The translations under genes were made by a program, and so were the position numbers. A DNA stretch of 64,000 bases, from assembly GCA_947499565.1 (NCBI GenBank), contig CANMOV010000008.1, positions 1 through 64,000 on the forward strand, given 5' to 3'. Origin of the DNA: an uncultured Croceitalea sp. Lineage in GTDB: Bacteria; Bacteroidota; Bacteroidia; Flavobacteriales; Flavobacteriaceae. Within the stretch, counting starts at the first letter, position 1. Each line of letters opens with the position of its first letter. Below the pieces are notes generated by a model. That model searched no databases. It had not been told where the DNA came from and was given only the letters and a program-made list of their open reading frames with translations. Positions 1 through 9,582 of this stretch are shown here, piece after piece.

Positions 1-308
1 CCCCTAAATCCTCAATATCACCTCACTTATCCTGCAAAGCGGGTGCAAATATAAAAACCTTTTTTTAACTCAGCAAAGCCTTTTTAAATAAAAATTAAAA
101 AAAGTTTTAATATACTGTAAATCAGATTTTTAAACTGAAAAATATTTTAAAAAATAAGACTTTTAATATAACACCTTTTTTCCATTCAAACAAATAACCC
201 TGAAAGCTAGGTTTTTATCGAAATAAATACCAAAATGAAATTGCACATTATATTGTAGCATCCACACAAGATATTATCTTTGCTGCTATTCTAATTTTAA
301 GGCATACG
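1..308. other. intergenic region upstream of thrS
   Basis: No convincing coding sequence is seen on either strand in this AT-rich leader. The left end carries a promoter pointing out of the window (listed separately). I looked for a T-box, since this is a tRNA synthetase leader, and saw neither its conserved core nor a terminator before thrS. A weakly coding reverse ORF in 248-532 is a shadow of thrS. Confidence 0.6.
46..77 (-). promoter_or_regulatory. predicted sigma-A promoter pointing left out of the window
   Basis: On the minus strand TTTG (77-74) is followed after 20 nt by TATATTTG (53-46). This matches the Bacteroidota -33/-7 consensus TTTG ... TAnnTTTG perfectly. Only about 45 nt lie between it and the window edge, so the transcript (a stable RNA or a divergent gene) starts at or beyond the edge. 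Inference from consensus only. Confidence 0.6.
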
Positions 309-2249
309 ATGATTAAGATTACACTACCTGATGGAGCGATTAAAGAAGTTGAGACTAATAGCTCTCCTTTTGATGTTGCTAAAAGTATTAGTGAAGGGTT
401 AGCCCGTAACGTAATTTCAGCAAAATTCAACGATACTACCGTTGAAGCAACCACCCCGCTAACCCAAGATGGCAGTCTAACCTTATATACATGGAATAAC
501 GATGAAGGTAAAAAAGCCTTTTGGCATTCCACATCCCATGTTGTTGCACAAGCATTAGAAGAACTGTATCCAGGAGTAAAACTTACTATTGGTCCTGCAA
601 TAGAAAATGGCTTTTATTACGATGTAGACTTAGGTGACCAAACTATTTCTGAAAAAGACTTTCCAGAAATAGAAAAGAAAGCTTTAGAAATAGCCAGAGG
701 AAAGCATGATTTTAAAATGCGAGAGGTTTCAAAAGACGAAGCTTTAAATTTTTATAAAGAACAAAACAATCCCTATAAAGTTGAATTGATTGAAAATCTT
801 ACCGATGGCGAAATAACATTTTGTGACCATAGCTCCTTTACAGATTTATGTCGAGGTGGCCACATTCCAAATACCGGAATAATTAAAGCCATTAAAATAG
901 TAAGCGTTGCAGGTGCTTATTGGCGAGGTGATGAAAAAAACAAACAGTTAACTAGAGTTTATGGTATTTCGTTTCCAAAACAAAAAGAACTTACCGAATA
1001 CCTAGAACTGCTTGAAGAAGCAAAGAAAAGAGACCATAGAAAATTAGGCAAAGAGTTAGAGCTTTTTACTTTTTCACAAAAAGTTGGACAAGGACTACCG
1101 CTATGGCTACCTAAAGGAGCTGCTCTGCGTGAACGCTTGGAAGATTTTCTGAAAAATGCACAAAAAAAAGCAGGATATGAAATGGTGGTGACGCCACATA
1201 TTGGACAAAAAGAATTATATGTTACTTCAGGTCACTACGCTAAATATGGAGAAGATAGTTTTCAACCTATTAACACCCCAAAAGAGGGAGAAGAGTTTTT
1301 ATTGAAACCTATGAATTGCCCTCATCATTGTGAGATATACAATTCGAGTCCTTATAGTTACAAGGATTTGCCAAAACGATTTGCAGAATTTGGCACAGTA
1401 TACCGTTATGAGCAAAGCGGCGAACTGCATGGTTTAACAAGAGTTAGAGGTTTTACGCAAGATGATGCCCATATTTTCTGTACTCAAGACCAACTGAATG
1501 ACGAATTTAAAAATGTTATTGATTTAACCTTATATGTTCTAGGTTCTCTAGGTTTTGAAAATTTTACCGCTCAAGTTTCTGTAAGGGATTTAGAAAAACC
1601 TGAAAAATATATTGGTGAAGCGTCAAATTGGGAAAAAGCTGAACAAGCTATAATTGATGCTGCAGAAGAAAAGGGGTTAAATTATGTTATAGAGACTGGC
1701 GAAGCAGCCTTTTATGGACCAAAGCTAGATTTTATGGTCAAAGATGCTCTGGGTCGAAATTGGCAGTTAGGCACTATTCAAGTAGATTACAATCTTCCTG
1801 AACGTTTTGATTTGAATTACAAAGGAAGTGATAATGAGTTGCACAGACCTGTTATGATTCACCGGGCACCCTTTGGTAGCATGGAACGTTTTGTGGCATT
1901 ATTATTGGAACATACAGGTGGAAACTTCCCTTTATGGTTAATTCCAAAACAAGCTATTATCCTACCGGTCAGCGAGAAACATGAAAAATATGCTGAAAAA
2001 GTTTTGAATTCGTTGGAAAATCACGAAATTCGCGCGCTCATTGATAATAGGAACGAAACTGTAGGGAAGAAAATAAGAGAAGCTGAGCTAAAGAAAATAC
2101 CCTTTATGCTCATCGTTGGAGAGAATGAAGAAGCGGCAGAAACTATATCAGTAAGAAAGCATGGTGGTGAAGACCTAGGTAGTATATCTATTAGTAAGTT
2201 TTCAGACTTGGTTTCAAAAGAAATAAATAGTACCTTAAAGTCGTTCTAA
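309..2249 (+). CDS. thrS: threonine--tRNA ligase
   Basis: Charges tRNA-Thr with threonine in the cytoplasm. The 646-residue length is normal for bacterial ThrRS. Domains in order: N-terminal TGS domain (about 1-62); editing domain with HSTSH near residue 73 and the CDH..CRGGH segment near 180-195; class II catalytic core with zinc-ligand region MNCPHH, motif 2 around [18 protein letters not shown] and motif 3 around [12 protein letters not shown]-terminal anticodon-binding domain (about 545-646). The ATG start fits the family N-terminus (MIKITLPDG). It heads the thrS-infC-rpmI-rplT translation cluster, with infC starting 30 nt after its stop. Confidence 0.98.
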   Translation: MIKITLPDGAIKEVETNSSPFDVAKSISEGLARNVISAKFNDTTVEATTPLTQDGSLTLYTWNNDEGKKAFWHSTSHVVAQALEELYPGVKLTIGPAIENGFYYDVDLGDQTISEKDFPEIEKKALEIARGKHDFKMREVSKDEALNFYKEQNNPYKVELIENLTDGEITFCDHSSFTDLCRGGHIPNTGIIKAIKIVSVAGAYWRGDEKNKQLTRVYGISFPKQKELTEYLELLEEAKKRDHRKLGKELELFTFSQKVGQGLPLWLPKGAALRERLEDFLKNAQKKAGYEMVVTPHIGQKELYVTSGHYAKYGEDSFQPINTPKEGEEFLLKPMNCPHHCEIYNSSPYSYKDLPKRFAEFGTVYRYEQSGELHGLTRVRGFTQDDAHIFCTQDQLNDEFKNVIDLTLYVLGSLGFENFTAQVSVRDLEKPEKYIGEASNWEKAEQAIIDAAEEKGLNYVIETGEAAFYGPKLDFMVKDALGRNWQLGTIQVDYNLPERFDLNYKGSDNELHRPVMIHRAPFGSMERFVALLLEHTGGNFPLWLIPKQAIILPVSEKHEKYAEKVLNSLENHEIRALIDNRNETVGKKIREAELKKIPFMLIVGENEEAAETISVRKHGGEDLGSISISKFSDLVSKEINSTLKSF

Positions 2250-2278
2250 AAAATAAGTTTAATTAAAAAAAATAAGTC

Positions 2279-2836
2279 ATAGCAATACGTAGAAGATTTA
2301 AACCTCAACCAAGAAGGGAAAACAAAAACCCTCACAATATCAATGAAAAAATCTTAGCCCCTGAGGTTAGATTGGTTGGAGATAATGTTGAAGTAGGAGT
2401 ATATCCTATTAGAAAAGCCTTAGATAAGGCTGAAGAGTTAGAATTAGATTTAGTTGAAATTTCACCTAAAGCTAAGCCTCCTGTTTGTAAAATTATTGAT
2501 TACAAAAAGTTTTTATACGAACAGAAAAAGCGCGAAAAGGTCATGAAGGCCAAAGCGACTAAGGTTATTGTAAAAGAAATTAGGTTTGGACCTAATACTG
2601 ATGATCATGATTATGAATTTAAGAAGCGACATGCCGAGAAATTCTTAAAAGAGGGTGCCAAATTAAAAGCATATGTATTTTTTAAAGGTCGTTCTATAGT
2701 TTATAAAGATCAAGGAGAAATACTTTTATTAAGACTAGCCCAAGAGTTAGAAGATTTTGGAAAAGTTGAACAAATGCCAAAGCTGGAAGGAAAAAGAATG
2801 ACAATGTTCTTAGCCCCTAAAGCAAGTAAAAAATAA
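2279..2836 (+). CDS. infC: translation initiation factor IF-3, rare ATA start
   Basis: Binds the 30S subunit and checks start-codon and initiator-tRNA pairing. Homology starts well upstream of the first TTG at 2372. Reading back in frame, codons from 2279 give (M)[12 protein letters not shown], the usual Bacteroidota IF-3 N-terminus, then [14 protein letters not shown]. The codon at the family start is ATA, and the in-frame stop TAA lies just upstream at 2273. IF-3 genes typically use AUU, AUA or AUC starts because IF-3 discriminates against them, giving autoregulation. From ATA the protein is 185 residues, with N-domain, lysine-rich linker (about residues 90-100) and C-domain. An automated start at 2372 would lose about 31 residues. 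Confidence 0.93.
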   Translation: MAIRRRFKPQPRRENKNPHNINEKILAPEVRLVGDNVEVGVYPIRKALDKAEELELDLVEISPKAKPPVCKIIDYKKFLYEQKKREKVMKAKATKVIVKEIRFGPNTDDHDYEFKKRHAEKFLKEGAKLKAYVFFKGRSIVYKDQGEILLLRLAQELEDFGKVEQMPKLEGKRMTMFLAPKASKK

Positions 2837-2842
2837 GCGGGA

Positions 2843-2874
2843 TGCTGAAATTCCTGATAGTAATCAGGACAGCA
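2843..2874 (+). promoter_or_regulatory. hairpin between infC and rpmI, possible L20 control site
   Basis: A two-part hairpin: TGCTG (2843-2847) pairs with CAGCA (2870-2874), and CCTGAT (2853-2858) pairs with ATCAGG (2863-2868) around the loop AGTA. It is not followed by a U-run, so it is not a terminator. In other bacteria r-protein L20 represses rpmI-rplT by binding a structured site in this part of the operon. That role here is inference. Confidence 0.35.
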
Positions 2875-2897
2875 ATTAATATATTTAAAAAGGAAAA

Positions 2898-3095
2898 ATG
2901 CCTAAAATGAAAACAAAATCCAGTGCTAAGAAGCGGTTTAAGCTTACAGGCTCTGGTAAGATCAAAAGAAAGCACGCTTTTAAGAGTCATATTTTGACTA
3001 AAAAATCTAAAAAGCGTAAGCTTAAGTTGACACACTCTGGGCTAGTGCACGAGTCAGATGTCAATAGTATTAAAGAACAATTACGTTTAAAGTAA
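2898..3095 (+). CDS. rpmI: 50S ribosomal protein L35
   Basis: 65 residues, very basic, with the family opening [20 protein letters not shown] and the [11 protein letters not shown] segment. It is a late-assembling large-subunit protein. It lies 61 nt after infC and 88 nt before rplT in the conserved infC-rpmI-rplT order. AAAAAGGAAAA just before the ATG is one of the few purine-rich ribosome-binding stretches here. Confidence 0.97.
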   Translation: MPKMKTKSSAKKRFKLTGSGKIKRKHAFKSHILTKKSKKRKLKLTHSGLVHESDVNSIKEQLRLK

Positions 3096-3183
3096 TTTTC
3101 AATTCGGTAAAAATTATTAACCCTGGGGTTAGGCTTATAAAAGTGTCATGAATTGACCGCCTACTACAAAAAAATTAAAAGAA

Positions 3184-3528
3184 ATGCCAAGATCAGTAAA
3201 TTCAGTTGCTTCAAGAGCTAGAAGAAAAAAAGTAATGAAGCAAGCAAAAGGCTACTTTGGAAGACGTAAAAACGTTTGGACAGTAGCTAAAAATGCGGTA
3301 GAAAAAGCAATGTTATATGCTTACCGTGACAGAAAAAACAAAAAAAGAACTTTCCGTGCGCTTTGGATTACACGTATTAATGCTGGAGCTAGAATGCATG
3401 GAATGTCTTACTCTCAGTTTATGGGAAAAGTTAAATCTAATGGAATAGAATTAAACCGTAAGGTTTTAGCCGATTTAGCAATGAATCACCCAGATGCTTT
3501 TAAAGCAATTGTAGAGAAAGTTAAATAA
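3184..3528 (+). CDS. rplT: 50S ribosomal protein L20
   Basis: 114 residues. The family start [16 protein letters not shown] is followed by a long basic N-terminal helix and a globular C-terminal domain with [19 protein letters not shown]. It is needed for early 50S assembly and in other bacteria represses its own operon. Last gene of the cluster, with a strong hairpin terminator 24 nt after the stop. Confidence 0.97.
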   Translation: MPRSVNSVASRARRKKVMKQAKGYFGRRKNVWTVAKNAVEKAMLYAYRDRKNKKRTFRALWITRINAGARMHGMSYSQFMGKVKSNGIELNRKVLADLAMNHPDAFKAIVEKVK

Positions 3529-3551
3529 ATTCATATAAACTTACCCCGCTT

Positions 3552-3583
3552 AAAAAATCCCATTCTTTAGAATGGGATTTTTT
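3552..3583 (+). terminator. rho-independent terminator after rplT
   Basis: A perfect 14-bp stem, AAAAAATCCCATTC (3552-3565) with GAATGGGATTTTTT (3570-3583), around the loop TTTA. The stem ends in a U-run on the plus strand. It closes the infC-rpmI-rplT transcript. Confidence 0.92.
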
Positions 3584-3609
3584 GTATTTTATGTTTTTAA
3601 ATACAGGAT

Positions 3610-4275
3610 ATGAATCTTAAAAGAGCACTGCTCTGTTTCTTCTTAATAAGTTCAACAGTATCTTTTAGCCAAGAGACTACTATTTCATTTTTGGCATTGG
3701 GCGATAGTTATACCATAGGTACGAGTGAGCGTCCAGAAAATAATTGGCCAAATCAACTTACAAAAATATTAAATAAGAAAGGTTATAAAACCGAAGCAAA
3801 AATAGTAGCTAAAGCCGGATGGACTACAGAAAACATTTTATCAGAGATTAAAAAAGAAAATTTAAAACCAAACTATGATTTGGTTTCATTACTTATTGGT
3901 GTAAATAATCAATATAGAGGAATGGAGTTTGAGTCTTTTAAGAAAGACTTTATTTTGCTTTTAGACAAAAGCCTTTTATTAGCAAGGAATGATGGTACTA
4001 AGGCGATTGTACTATCTATACCTGATTGGAGTGTAACTCCATTTGCCAGGTTTAAAGACAAAGTAAGAATCGTTGAAGAATTAAAAGCATATAATTCTTT
4101 TATTAAGTTAGAAACTGAAAAACGCGGTATGACTTACGTTGAAATTACTAAATCATCTAGAAACGCAGCTGTAAGTCCTTCTTTATTAGCTTCAGATAGT
4201 TTGCACCCATCAAAAAAAATGTATAAAATTTGGGCAAAAAAAATTAGTAAAAAAGTATTGAAAGATTTCAACTAG
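3610..4275 (+). CDS. secreted SGNH/GDSL-family esterase
   Basis: 221 residues with a signal peptide (about 1-20, ending SFSQE). Block I of the SGNH hydrolase fold is ALGDSYTIG, with the nucleophile Ser in GDS; the block III Asn lies in LIGVNNQYRG, and the catalytic Asp/His lie in SDSLHPS near the C-terminus. The family hydrolyses carboxylic esters, for example lipids or acetylated sugars, probably in the periplasm here. The substrate cannot be told. It is a single gene ending 4 nt inside the convergent yjbQ-like gene. Confidence 0.85.
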   Translation: MNLKRALLCFFLISSTVSFSQETTISFLALGDSYTIGTSERPENNWPNQLTKILNKKGYKTEAKIVAKAGWTTENILSEIKKENLKPNYDLVSLLIGVNNQYRGMEFESFKKDFILLLDKSLLLARNDGTKAIVLSIPDWSVTPFARFKDKVRIVEELKAYNSFIKLETEKRGMTYVEITKSSRNAAVSPSLLASDSLHPSKKMYKIWAKKISKKVLKDFN

Positions 4276-4694
4276 CTTCCATAAGCAGTAATTACTAATT
4301 TTCTCCCAGAAGCATTATTGCGATGCTCACAGAGGTAAATACCCTGCCAGATTCCCATATTTAACCTTCCATTTGTGATAGGAATTTGTATTGAATTCCC
4401 CATTAGAGAAGCCTTAATGTGCGCTGGCATATCATCAGATCCTTCATAGGTATGAATATAATATGGTGCATCTTCTGGGACCATTATATTCATATGACTT
4501 TCAAAATCTAAACGAACTGTTGGGTCTGCATTCTCATTTATGGTTAAACTAGCGGATGTGTGCTTTATAAAAACTTGTAAAAATCCAGTGTTAATGTTCT
4601 TAATCTCTGGTAAAGCGGTTATAATTTCTTTTGTGAGTAAATGAAACCCTCTCGCATAGGGATTAAGTGTTATTTCAGATTGGTAAAACTTCAT
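4272..4694 (-). CDS. YjbQ/UPF0047 family protein
   Basis: 140 residues, the typical family length. Conserved features are VFIKHTSASLTINENAD, the HIKASLMG segment and the C-terminal GRLNMGIWQGIYLCEHR. The E. coli homologue YjbQ has weak thiamine-phosphate-synthase activity, but the true role of the family is unsettled. Predicted cytoplasmic. Converges on the SGNH gene with a 4-nt overlap. Confidence 0.88.
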   Translation of the reverse strand: MKFYQSEITLNPYARGFHLLTKEIITALPEIKNINTGFLQVFIKHTSASLTINENADPTVRLDFESHMNIMVPEDAPYYIHTYEGSDDMPAHIKASLMGNSIQIPITNGRLNMGIWQGIYLCEHRNNASGRKLVITAYGS

Positions 4695-4765
4695 GAGACT
4701 AAATTAATACAAACTTTACAGCATTCTTTAGCACAACAGCTACCTTTACAGCTTAATTTCTACAA

Positions 4766-5560
4766 ATGGATTTATCAAACATAAAAATGGTGGTTACCGA
4801 TATGGACGGTACCCTTTTAAACTCTAATCATGAGGTTAGTAACCGCTTTTTTGAACTATTTGAAAGTTTAAAAAAGAAGAATATCCATTTTGTAGCAGCG
4901 AGTGGGAGGCAATACCATAGCATGGTGGATAAACTAGACCGTATTAAAAATGATATGCTATTTATTGCCGAAAACGGAGCTATTATTAAGAACAGAGGGG
5001 AAACTTTATTGACAACACCTTTGCAAAAAGAAGATTTGAGTACCATACTTGATACAATTTCTCCTGTAAAAAATGCACATCCGGTACTATGTAGTGAAAG
5101 TAATGCTTATGTAAATGGAACATCTGATAGATTTATTAGCCTCCTAAAAGAATACTATACACAACTTAATATTGTAGAAAATCAATTACAAGTAACTGAT
5201 GAAGTTTTAAAAATTGCCATTTATCATTTTGAAAGTTCTGAACAGTTTATTTACCCTGCCGTACAACATTTGGAAGATATTTTAAAAGTAAAAGTTTCAG
5301 GAGCTAATTGGGTAGACATCTCTCATCCAAATGCGCATAAAGGCTTTGCTTTGGAACAAGTAATGACCAAATATGGAGTTTCTTCCAATGAAGTTTTGGT
5401 TTTTGGTGATTATAATAACGACATAGAAATGCTCCAATTGGCAGACTATAGCGTTGCTATGGCCAATGCGCATCCTAATGTAAAAAAAGTTGCCAATTTT
5501 GAGACGCTAAGTAATAATGAATTTGGAGTAGAGAAAGTTCTAGAACAGTTGATAGCTTAA
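4766..5560 (+). CDS. Cof-type HAD-superfamily phosphatase
   Basis: 264 residues. HAD motif I is VVTDMDGTLL (nucleophile Asp near residue 11), motif II is AASGR, and motif IV is FGDYNNDIEMLQ with NAHPNVK after it. The type IIB cap sits between motifs II and III, as in the Cof/YbiV group, which dephosphorylates sugar phosphates and small phosphorylated metabolites. Cytoplasmic. The substrate cannot be predicted. Its stop overlaps that of the next convergent gene by 4 nt. Confidence 0.9.
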   Translation: MDLSNIKMVVTDMDGTLLNSNHEVSNRFFELFESLKKKNIHFVAASGRQYHSMVDKLDRIKNDMLFIAENGAIIKNRGETLLTTPLQKEDLSTILDTISPVKNAHPVLCSESNAYVNGTSDRFISLLKEYYTQLNIVENQLQVTDEVLKIAIYHFESSEQFIYPAVQHLEDILKVKVSGANWVDISHPNAHKGFALEQVMTKYGVSSNEVLVFGDYNNDIEMLQLADYSVAMANAHPNVKKVANFETLSNNEFGVEKVLEQLIA

Positions 5561-6849
5561 GTCTTTTGTTTCTTTTTGCGGGCCGCAGGGAACAAGACAT
5601 TATTTAAAATTAAACGATAACCTGGAGAGGTTGGATGTAATTCCAATTCGGTTTTTGGGTCCCCTACTCTATGTTGATAATCCTCTGGATCGTGTCCTCC
5701 ATAAAACGTAAAAAATCCTTTGCCTTTTATTCCATGAATGTAACGTGCTTCATTATTTAATTTAGATTCTCCAAGCACCATAACAGTTGGCTTAACTTCA
5801 TCTCTTGCAAAAGAGGTAGTTTGCCCCATAAATCCTTTGACTAATGTTGTATGGTTTTGCGTAAGCATAGTAGGAACGGGATCCCATTTGGCGGAGAATT
5901 CCATCAATGTAAAGTAATCTGACTCTTTCGGTATTTGCCGTTTAGCAGTCATATCTATAGATGAAAATTCGTAACGTAATGGATTGCGCTCTAAAACAAA
6001 ATTTTGAAACGCAAATGTTCTACTGAAATCCAACTGTGATTGATAATTTGCTTGTGATGGGTCACCATCAAACATGGGCTCGCAAATATCTACCCTTTCA
6101 GCTGCTAAGGCAATATCAAAACTATCAGTTGCAGAACACATTGCAAACATAAAACCTCCACCTATCACATAGCGTCTTATCTTCTCAGCGACTGCCCCCT
6201 TTTGCTCAGAAACTTTGGAATATCCCAATTTTGCAGCTCGTTCTTCGGACAAACGTTTTCCCTCTATATACCATGGAGCAGCTCTGTATGCACCGTAAAA
6301 TTTACCATATTGACCGGTAAAATCCTCGTGATGTAAATGCAACCAATCATAAAGTGCTAGCTTATCATCTAATACTTCTTCATCGTAAATCGTCACATAT
6401 GGAATCTCTGCATAAGTTAATACCATGGTCACGGCATCATCCCAGGGCTGATTATCTTTTGGAGAATACACTGCAATTTTTGGTGCCTTCTCTAAAATTA
6501 CTGCATCTTGATTTTGAGATGGGCTGCTTATCGTTTCTAATATACTTTGTGCTTCACTATCGGCTAGTACTTCAAAAGAAACTCCACGAATCTGACATTC
6601 TTTACGAATAGCATCTCCATCCGGTAGTAAAAAAGAACCTCCTCTATAGTTTAGTAACCACTGTACTTTTTGCTGTTTACTTAATACCCAATAGGTGATT
6701 CCGTATGCCTTTAGGTGATTTTTTTGATGCTCAGCATCCATGGGAATTAAAATAACTGAAGCTGATACAGAAAAGGAAAAAAAGAAGAAAAGAAAAGTTA
6801 GATTCCTCAAATGTGTTCGAAATGACAAACTTCTAGAAAGGCACACCAT
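5557..6849 (-). CDS. secreted Bacteroidota protein often labelled asparagine synthetase B
   Basis: A signal peptide is followed by a mature part starting ASVILIPMDAEHQ. Homologues are often annotated asparagine synthetase B. I see neither the N-terminal Cys nucleophile of a class II glutaminase nor the SGGxDS pyrophosphatase loop of that enzyme, and it is exported, so that name looks wrong. Start choice: the ATG at 6849 overlaps dnaB by 17 nt. A TTG at 6810 gives a cleaner signal peptide (MRNLTFLFFFFSFSVSAS) and 417 residues, about the family length. Function unknown. Probably co-transcribed with dnaB. Confidence 0.75.
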   Translation of the reverse strand: MVCLSRSLSFRTHLRNLTFLFFFFSFSVSASVILIPMDAEHQKNHLKAYGITYWVLSKQQKVQWLLNYRGGSFLLPDGDAIRKECQIRGVSFEVLADSEAQSILETISSPSQNQDAVILEKAPKIAVYSPKDNQPWDDAVTMVLTYAEIPYVTIYDEEVLDDKLALYDWLHLHHEDFTGQYGKFYGAYRAAPWYIEGKRLSEERAAKLGYSKVSEQKGAVAEKIRRYVIGGGFMFAMCSATDSFDIALAAERVDICEPMFDGDPSQANYQSQLDFSRTFAFQNFVLERNPLRYEFSSIDMTAKRQIPKESDYFTLMEFSAKWDPVPTMLTQNHTTLVKGFMGQTTSFARDEVKPTVMVLGESKLNNEARYIHGIKGKGFFTFYGGHDPEDYQHRVGDPKTELELHPTSPGYRLILNNVLFPAARKKKQKT

Positions 6850-8380
6850 CATCTGACGGAGTATCATCATTATTAAAGGAACTTCCGAAAGCTTGGTCTG
6901 TGCTTGGTAGGTTCGGCGTTGCAAACGGATTTTCATCATTCTCATTCATCTTAGATTGAAACTCAAAAGGAGAATCAAAGTCATCTAAGTTATCAAACTT
7001 ACCTAGATTTCCGATAAACTTTAACCTAATATTCTCTAATCCACCGTTACGGTGTTTTGCAACAATTAGTTCCCCCTGTCCTTGTGTTGGGGTACGTTCT
7101 TCATCATCCCACTCATCAATCTTATAGTATTCTGGCCTGTAGATAAAGGATACAATATCTGCATCTTGCTCTATTGCTCCAGATTCCCTTAAATCTGATA
7201 ATAAAGGGCGTTTGCTTCCTCCCCGTGTTTCTACAGCTCTAGATAATTGCGACAAAGCGATTACCGGTACATTCAATTCTTTAGCTAAAGCTTTAAGGTT
7301 ACGAGATATTGTAGAAATCTCTTGTTCTCGGTTTCCGCCTTTTTGACTACCTCCTGCGGTCATCAACTGTAAATAATCAATAATGATGATTTGGATATCA
7401 TGCTGCGATTTTAGACGCCTAGCTTTTGCTCTAAGATCAAAAATGGACAAAGACGGTGTATCATCAATAAACAAAGGTGCTTTTTCTAATGCCTTAACTT
7501 TAACATTCAATTGCTCCCACTCATGTTTTTCTAGCTTACCTGTTCTTAATTTTTCAGATGACAAACCTGTTTCTGAAGAAATAAGTCTTGTAATTAATTG
7601 TACAGATGACATTTCACAGGAGAAAAACGCGACACCTTTATTAAAATCCACGGCAATATTTCTAGCCATAGACAAAGTAAGTGCAGTTTTACCCATACCT
7701 GGTCTTGCAGCAACAATTATTAAGTCACTTGGCTGCCAACCAGAAGTTAGTTTATCCAATTTATCAAAACCAGTGGCAATACCACTCATTCCTTCTTTAT
7801 TAGATATTTCCTCAATACGTTTTTTAGCTTGAATTACTAAGTTCTGAGCAGTTTCCGCAGAGCGCTTTAGATTACCTTGGGTAACTTCATATAATTTTGC
7901 CTCCGCATTATCCAACAAATCAAAAACATCTGTTGATTCATTATATGCATCCTCGATAACTTCATTCGAAATTTTAATTAAACTCCGCTGAATATATTTT
8001 TGGAGAATAATACGAGCATGGAACTCAATATGTGCTGAGGAAGCTACTTTTTGAGTAAGTTTAATCAGGTAAAAATCTCCTCCAACGGCTTCTAAATGAC
8101 CATCTTTCTTTAATTGAGAAGAAACGGTTAATAAATCCACCGGTTCGGAAGATTCGAACAGTTTAAAAATAGACTCGTAAATAAAGCGATGTGCATCCTT
8201 ATAGAAAACACTGGGGTGTAATATATCTATTACTTCATCTACTCCTTTTTTATCAATCATCATCGCACCCAACACAACCTCCTCTAAATCAACCGCTTGA
8301 GGTGGTATTTTACCTCGTTCCAAGTTGATAATAGTTGATTTGTCGATTTTACGACCTATTATTGGGTTTGGTTTGTCCAT
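6833..8380 (-). CDS. dnaB: replicative DNA helicase DnaB
   Basis: 515 residues. N-terminal DnaB domain (about 25-130) with PPQAVDLEEVVLGAMM, linker helix, and RecA-like helicase domain. Walker A is ARPGMGKTALTLS near residue 225; Walker B is IIIIDYLQLM near 330; conserved SRNLKALAKEL and SQLSRAVE follow. The C-terminal tail is acidic and Asn-rich. The hexameric helicase unwinds DNA at the fork and recruits primase. No intein or frameshift is seen. The downstream secreted-protein gene overlaps its 3' end. Confidence 0.98.
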   Translation of the reverse strand: MDKPNPIIGRKIDKSTIINLERGKIPPQAVDLEEVVLGAMMIDKKGVDEVIDILHPSVFYKDAHRFIYESIFKLFESSEPVDLLTVSSQLKKDGHLEAVGGDFYLIKLTQKVASSAHIEFHARIILQKYIQRSLIKISNEVIEDAYNESTDVFDLLDNAEAKLYEVTQGNLKRSAETAQNLVIQAKKRIEEISNKEGMSGIATGFDKLDKLTSGWQPSDLIIVAARPGMGKTALTLSMARNIAVDFNKGVAFFSCEMSSVQLITRLISSETGLSSEKLRTGKLEKHEWEQLNVKVKALEKAPLFIDDTPSLSIFDLRAKARRLKSQHDIQIIIIDYLQLMTAGGSQKGGNREQEISTISRNLKALAKELNVPVIALSQLSRAVETRGGSKRPLLSDLRESGAIEQDADIVSFIYRPEYYKIDEWDDEERTPTQGQGELIVAKHRNGGLENIRLKFIGNLGKFDNLDDFDSPFEFQSKMNENDENPFATPNLPSTDQAFGSSFNNDDTPSDDGVPF

Positions 8381-8548
8381 GAGTGCGAAAGTATGGAATT
8401 AACCTTTAGTTAACTTTGAATTTTAGACGTCTGATATTCACAGGTGTTCAACAAAAGTAGTGTTGATAACTAAAATAAACTGTTAATAACCATAAGAAAT
8501 CAGAAAAGTATGACAGTCTCTATTTTTAGAAAAACGAAAACAACAGGC

Positions 8549-9502
8549 TTAGCCATTAAACACACCCATATTGGCATATTTATCCATACGCGTTTTCACT
8601 AATTCTTTTGGTGATAACTTTTTGAGCTCTTCGAAGTGAGATGCAATTTTATTTTTGACAGTAGTAAATGTCTTTTCTCGATTGCTATGCGCTCCGCCAT
8701 TTGGCTCACGTACTATTTCGTCAATCAATTTTAACTTCTTCATATCACTAGCTGTTAACTTTAAAGCCTCAGCTGCTTGTTCTTTATATTCCCAACTTCT
8801 CCAAAGAATGGATGAACACGATTCTGGAGAAATAACAGAATACCATGTATTTTCTAACATTAATACCTTATCACCTACACCTATTCCTAGAGCACCACCA
8901 GAAGCTCCTTCTCCAATTATCACTACAATAATCGGAACTTTAAGCCTGGTCATTTCTAAAATATTTCTTGCTATTGCTTCTCCCTGGCCTCTTTCCTCGG
9001 CTTCAATCCCAGGATAAGCTCCTGGTGTATCAATAAAACAAACTACAGGAATATTAAACTTTTCTGCAGATTTCATCAAACGAAGTGCCTTACGATAGCC
9101 TTCAGGATTAGCCATACCAAAGTTTCGGTATTGACGCGTCTTAGTATTGTAACCTTTTTGCTGGCCAATAAACATATAGCTTTGGTCTCCAATCTTACCT
9201 AAACCACCAATCATGGCCTTATCGTCTTTTACATTTCTATCACCATGTAGTTCTAGAAAAGTATCTCCACAAATAGCATTAATATAATCTAAGGTATAAG
9301 GTCTATTAGGATGTCTTGACAATTGCACTCGTTGCCAAGCAGTCAAATTTTTATAAATATCTTTTTTAGTCTCTGCTAATTTCTTCTCAATTTGTTCGCA
9401 GGTTTCAGTAACGTCTACATTACTTTCTTCCCCTATTATCATGCATTTTTGAAGTTGTTCTTCAAGTTCTTTAATGGGAAGTTCAAATTCCAAGTACTCC
9501 AT
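8549..9502 (-). CDS. accA: acetyl-CoA carboxylase carboxyltransferase subunit alpha
   Basis: 317 residues, normal for AccA. It transfers the carboxyl group from carboxybiotin to acetyl-CoA to make malonyl-CoA, the first step of fatty-acid synthesis, with AccD. Visible motifs: [50 protein letters not shown] (two conserved blocks), [10 protein letters not shown] and [13 protein letters not shown]. accD is not nearby. It has its own promoter about 32 nt upstream of the start. Confidence 0.98.
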   Translation of the reverse strand: MEYLEFELPIKELEEQLQKCMIIGEESNVDVTETCEQIEKKLAETKKDIYKNLTAWQRVQLSRHPNRPYTLDYINAICGDTFLELHGDRNVKDDKAMIGGLGKIGDQSYMFIGQQKGYNTKTRQYRNFGMANPEGYRKALRLMKSAEKFNIPVVCFIDTPGAYPGIEAEERGQGEAIARNILEMTRLKVPIIVVIIGEGASGGALGIGVGDKVLMLENTWYSVISPESCSSILWRSWEYKEQAAEALKLTASDMKKLKLIDEIVREPNGGAHSNREKTFTTVKNKIASHFEELKKLSPKELVKTRMDKYANMGVFNG

Positions 9503-9533
9503 AAAAAAAATTAGTTGTTGTTGGTATAGTGGA

Positions 9534-9567
9534 CAAATATAAAGCTTTCAATAAAATTTGTGACAAA
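9534..9567 (-). promoter_or_regulatory. sigma-A-type promoter of accA
   Basis: On the minus strand TTTG (9567-9564), 22 nt, then TATATTTG (9541-9534), matching the Bacteroidota consensus. It ends 32 nt before the accA ATG. Confidence 0.65.
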
Positions 9568-9582
9568 TTCTCTTGTTAAGCA

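Noticed and set aside
1-308. T-box riboswitch upstream of thrS
   Set aside because: No conserved T-box core or antiterminator/terminator pair is visible, and T-boxes are rare outside Firmicutes and relatives.
7383-7832. Plus-strand ORF inside dnaB
   Set aside because: Out-of-frame shadow of a strongly conserved gene; no independent signal. The same applies to antisense ORFs within thrS, accA, tgt and the GH3 gene.
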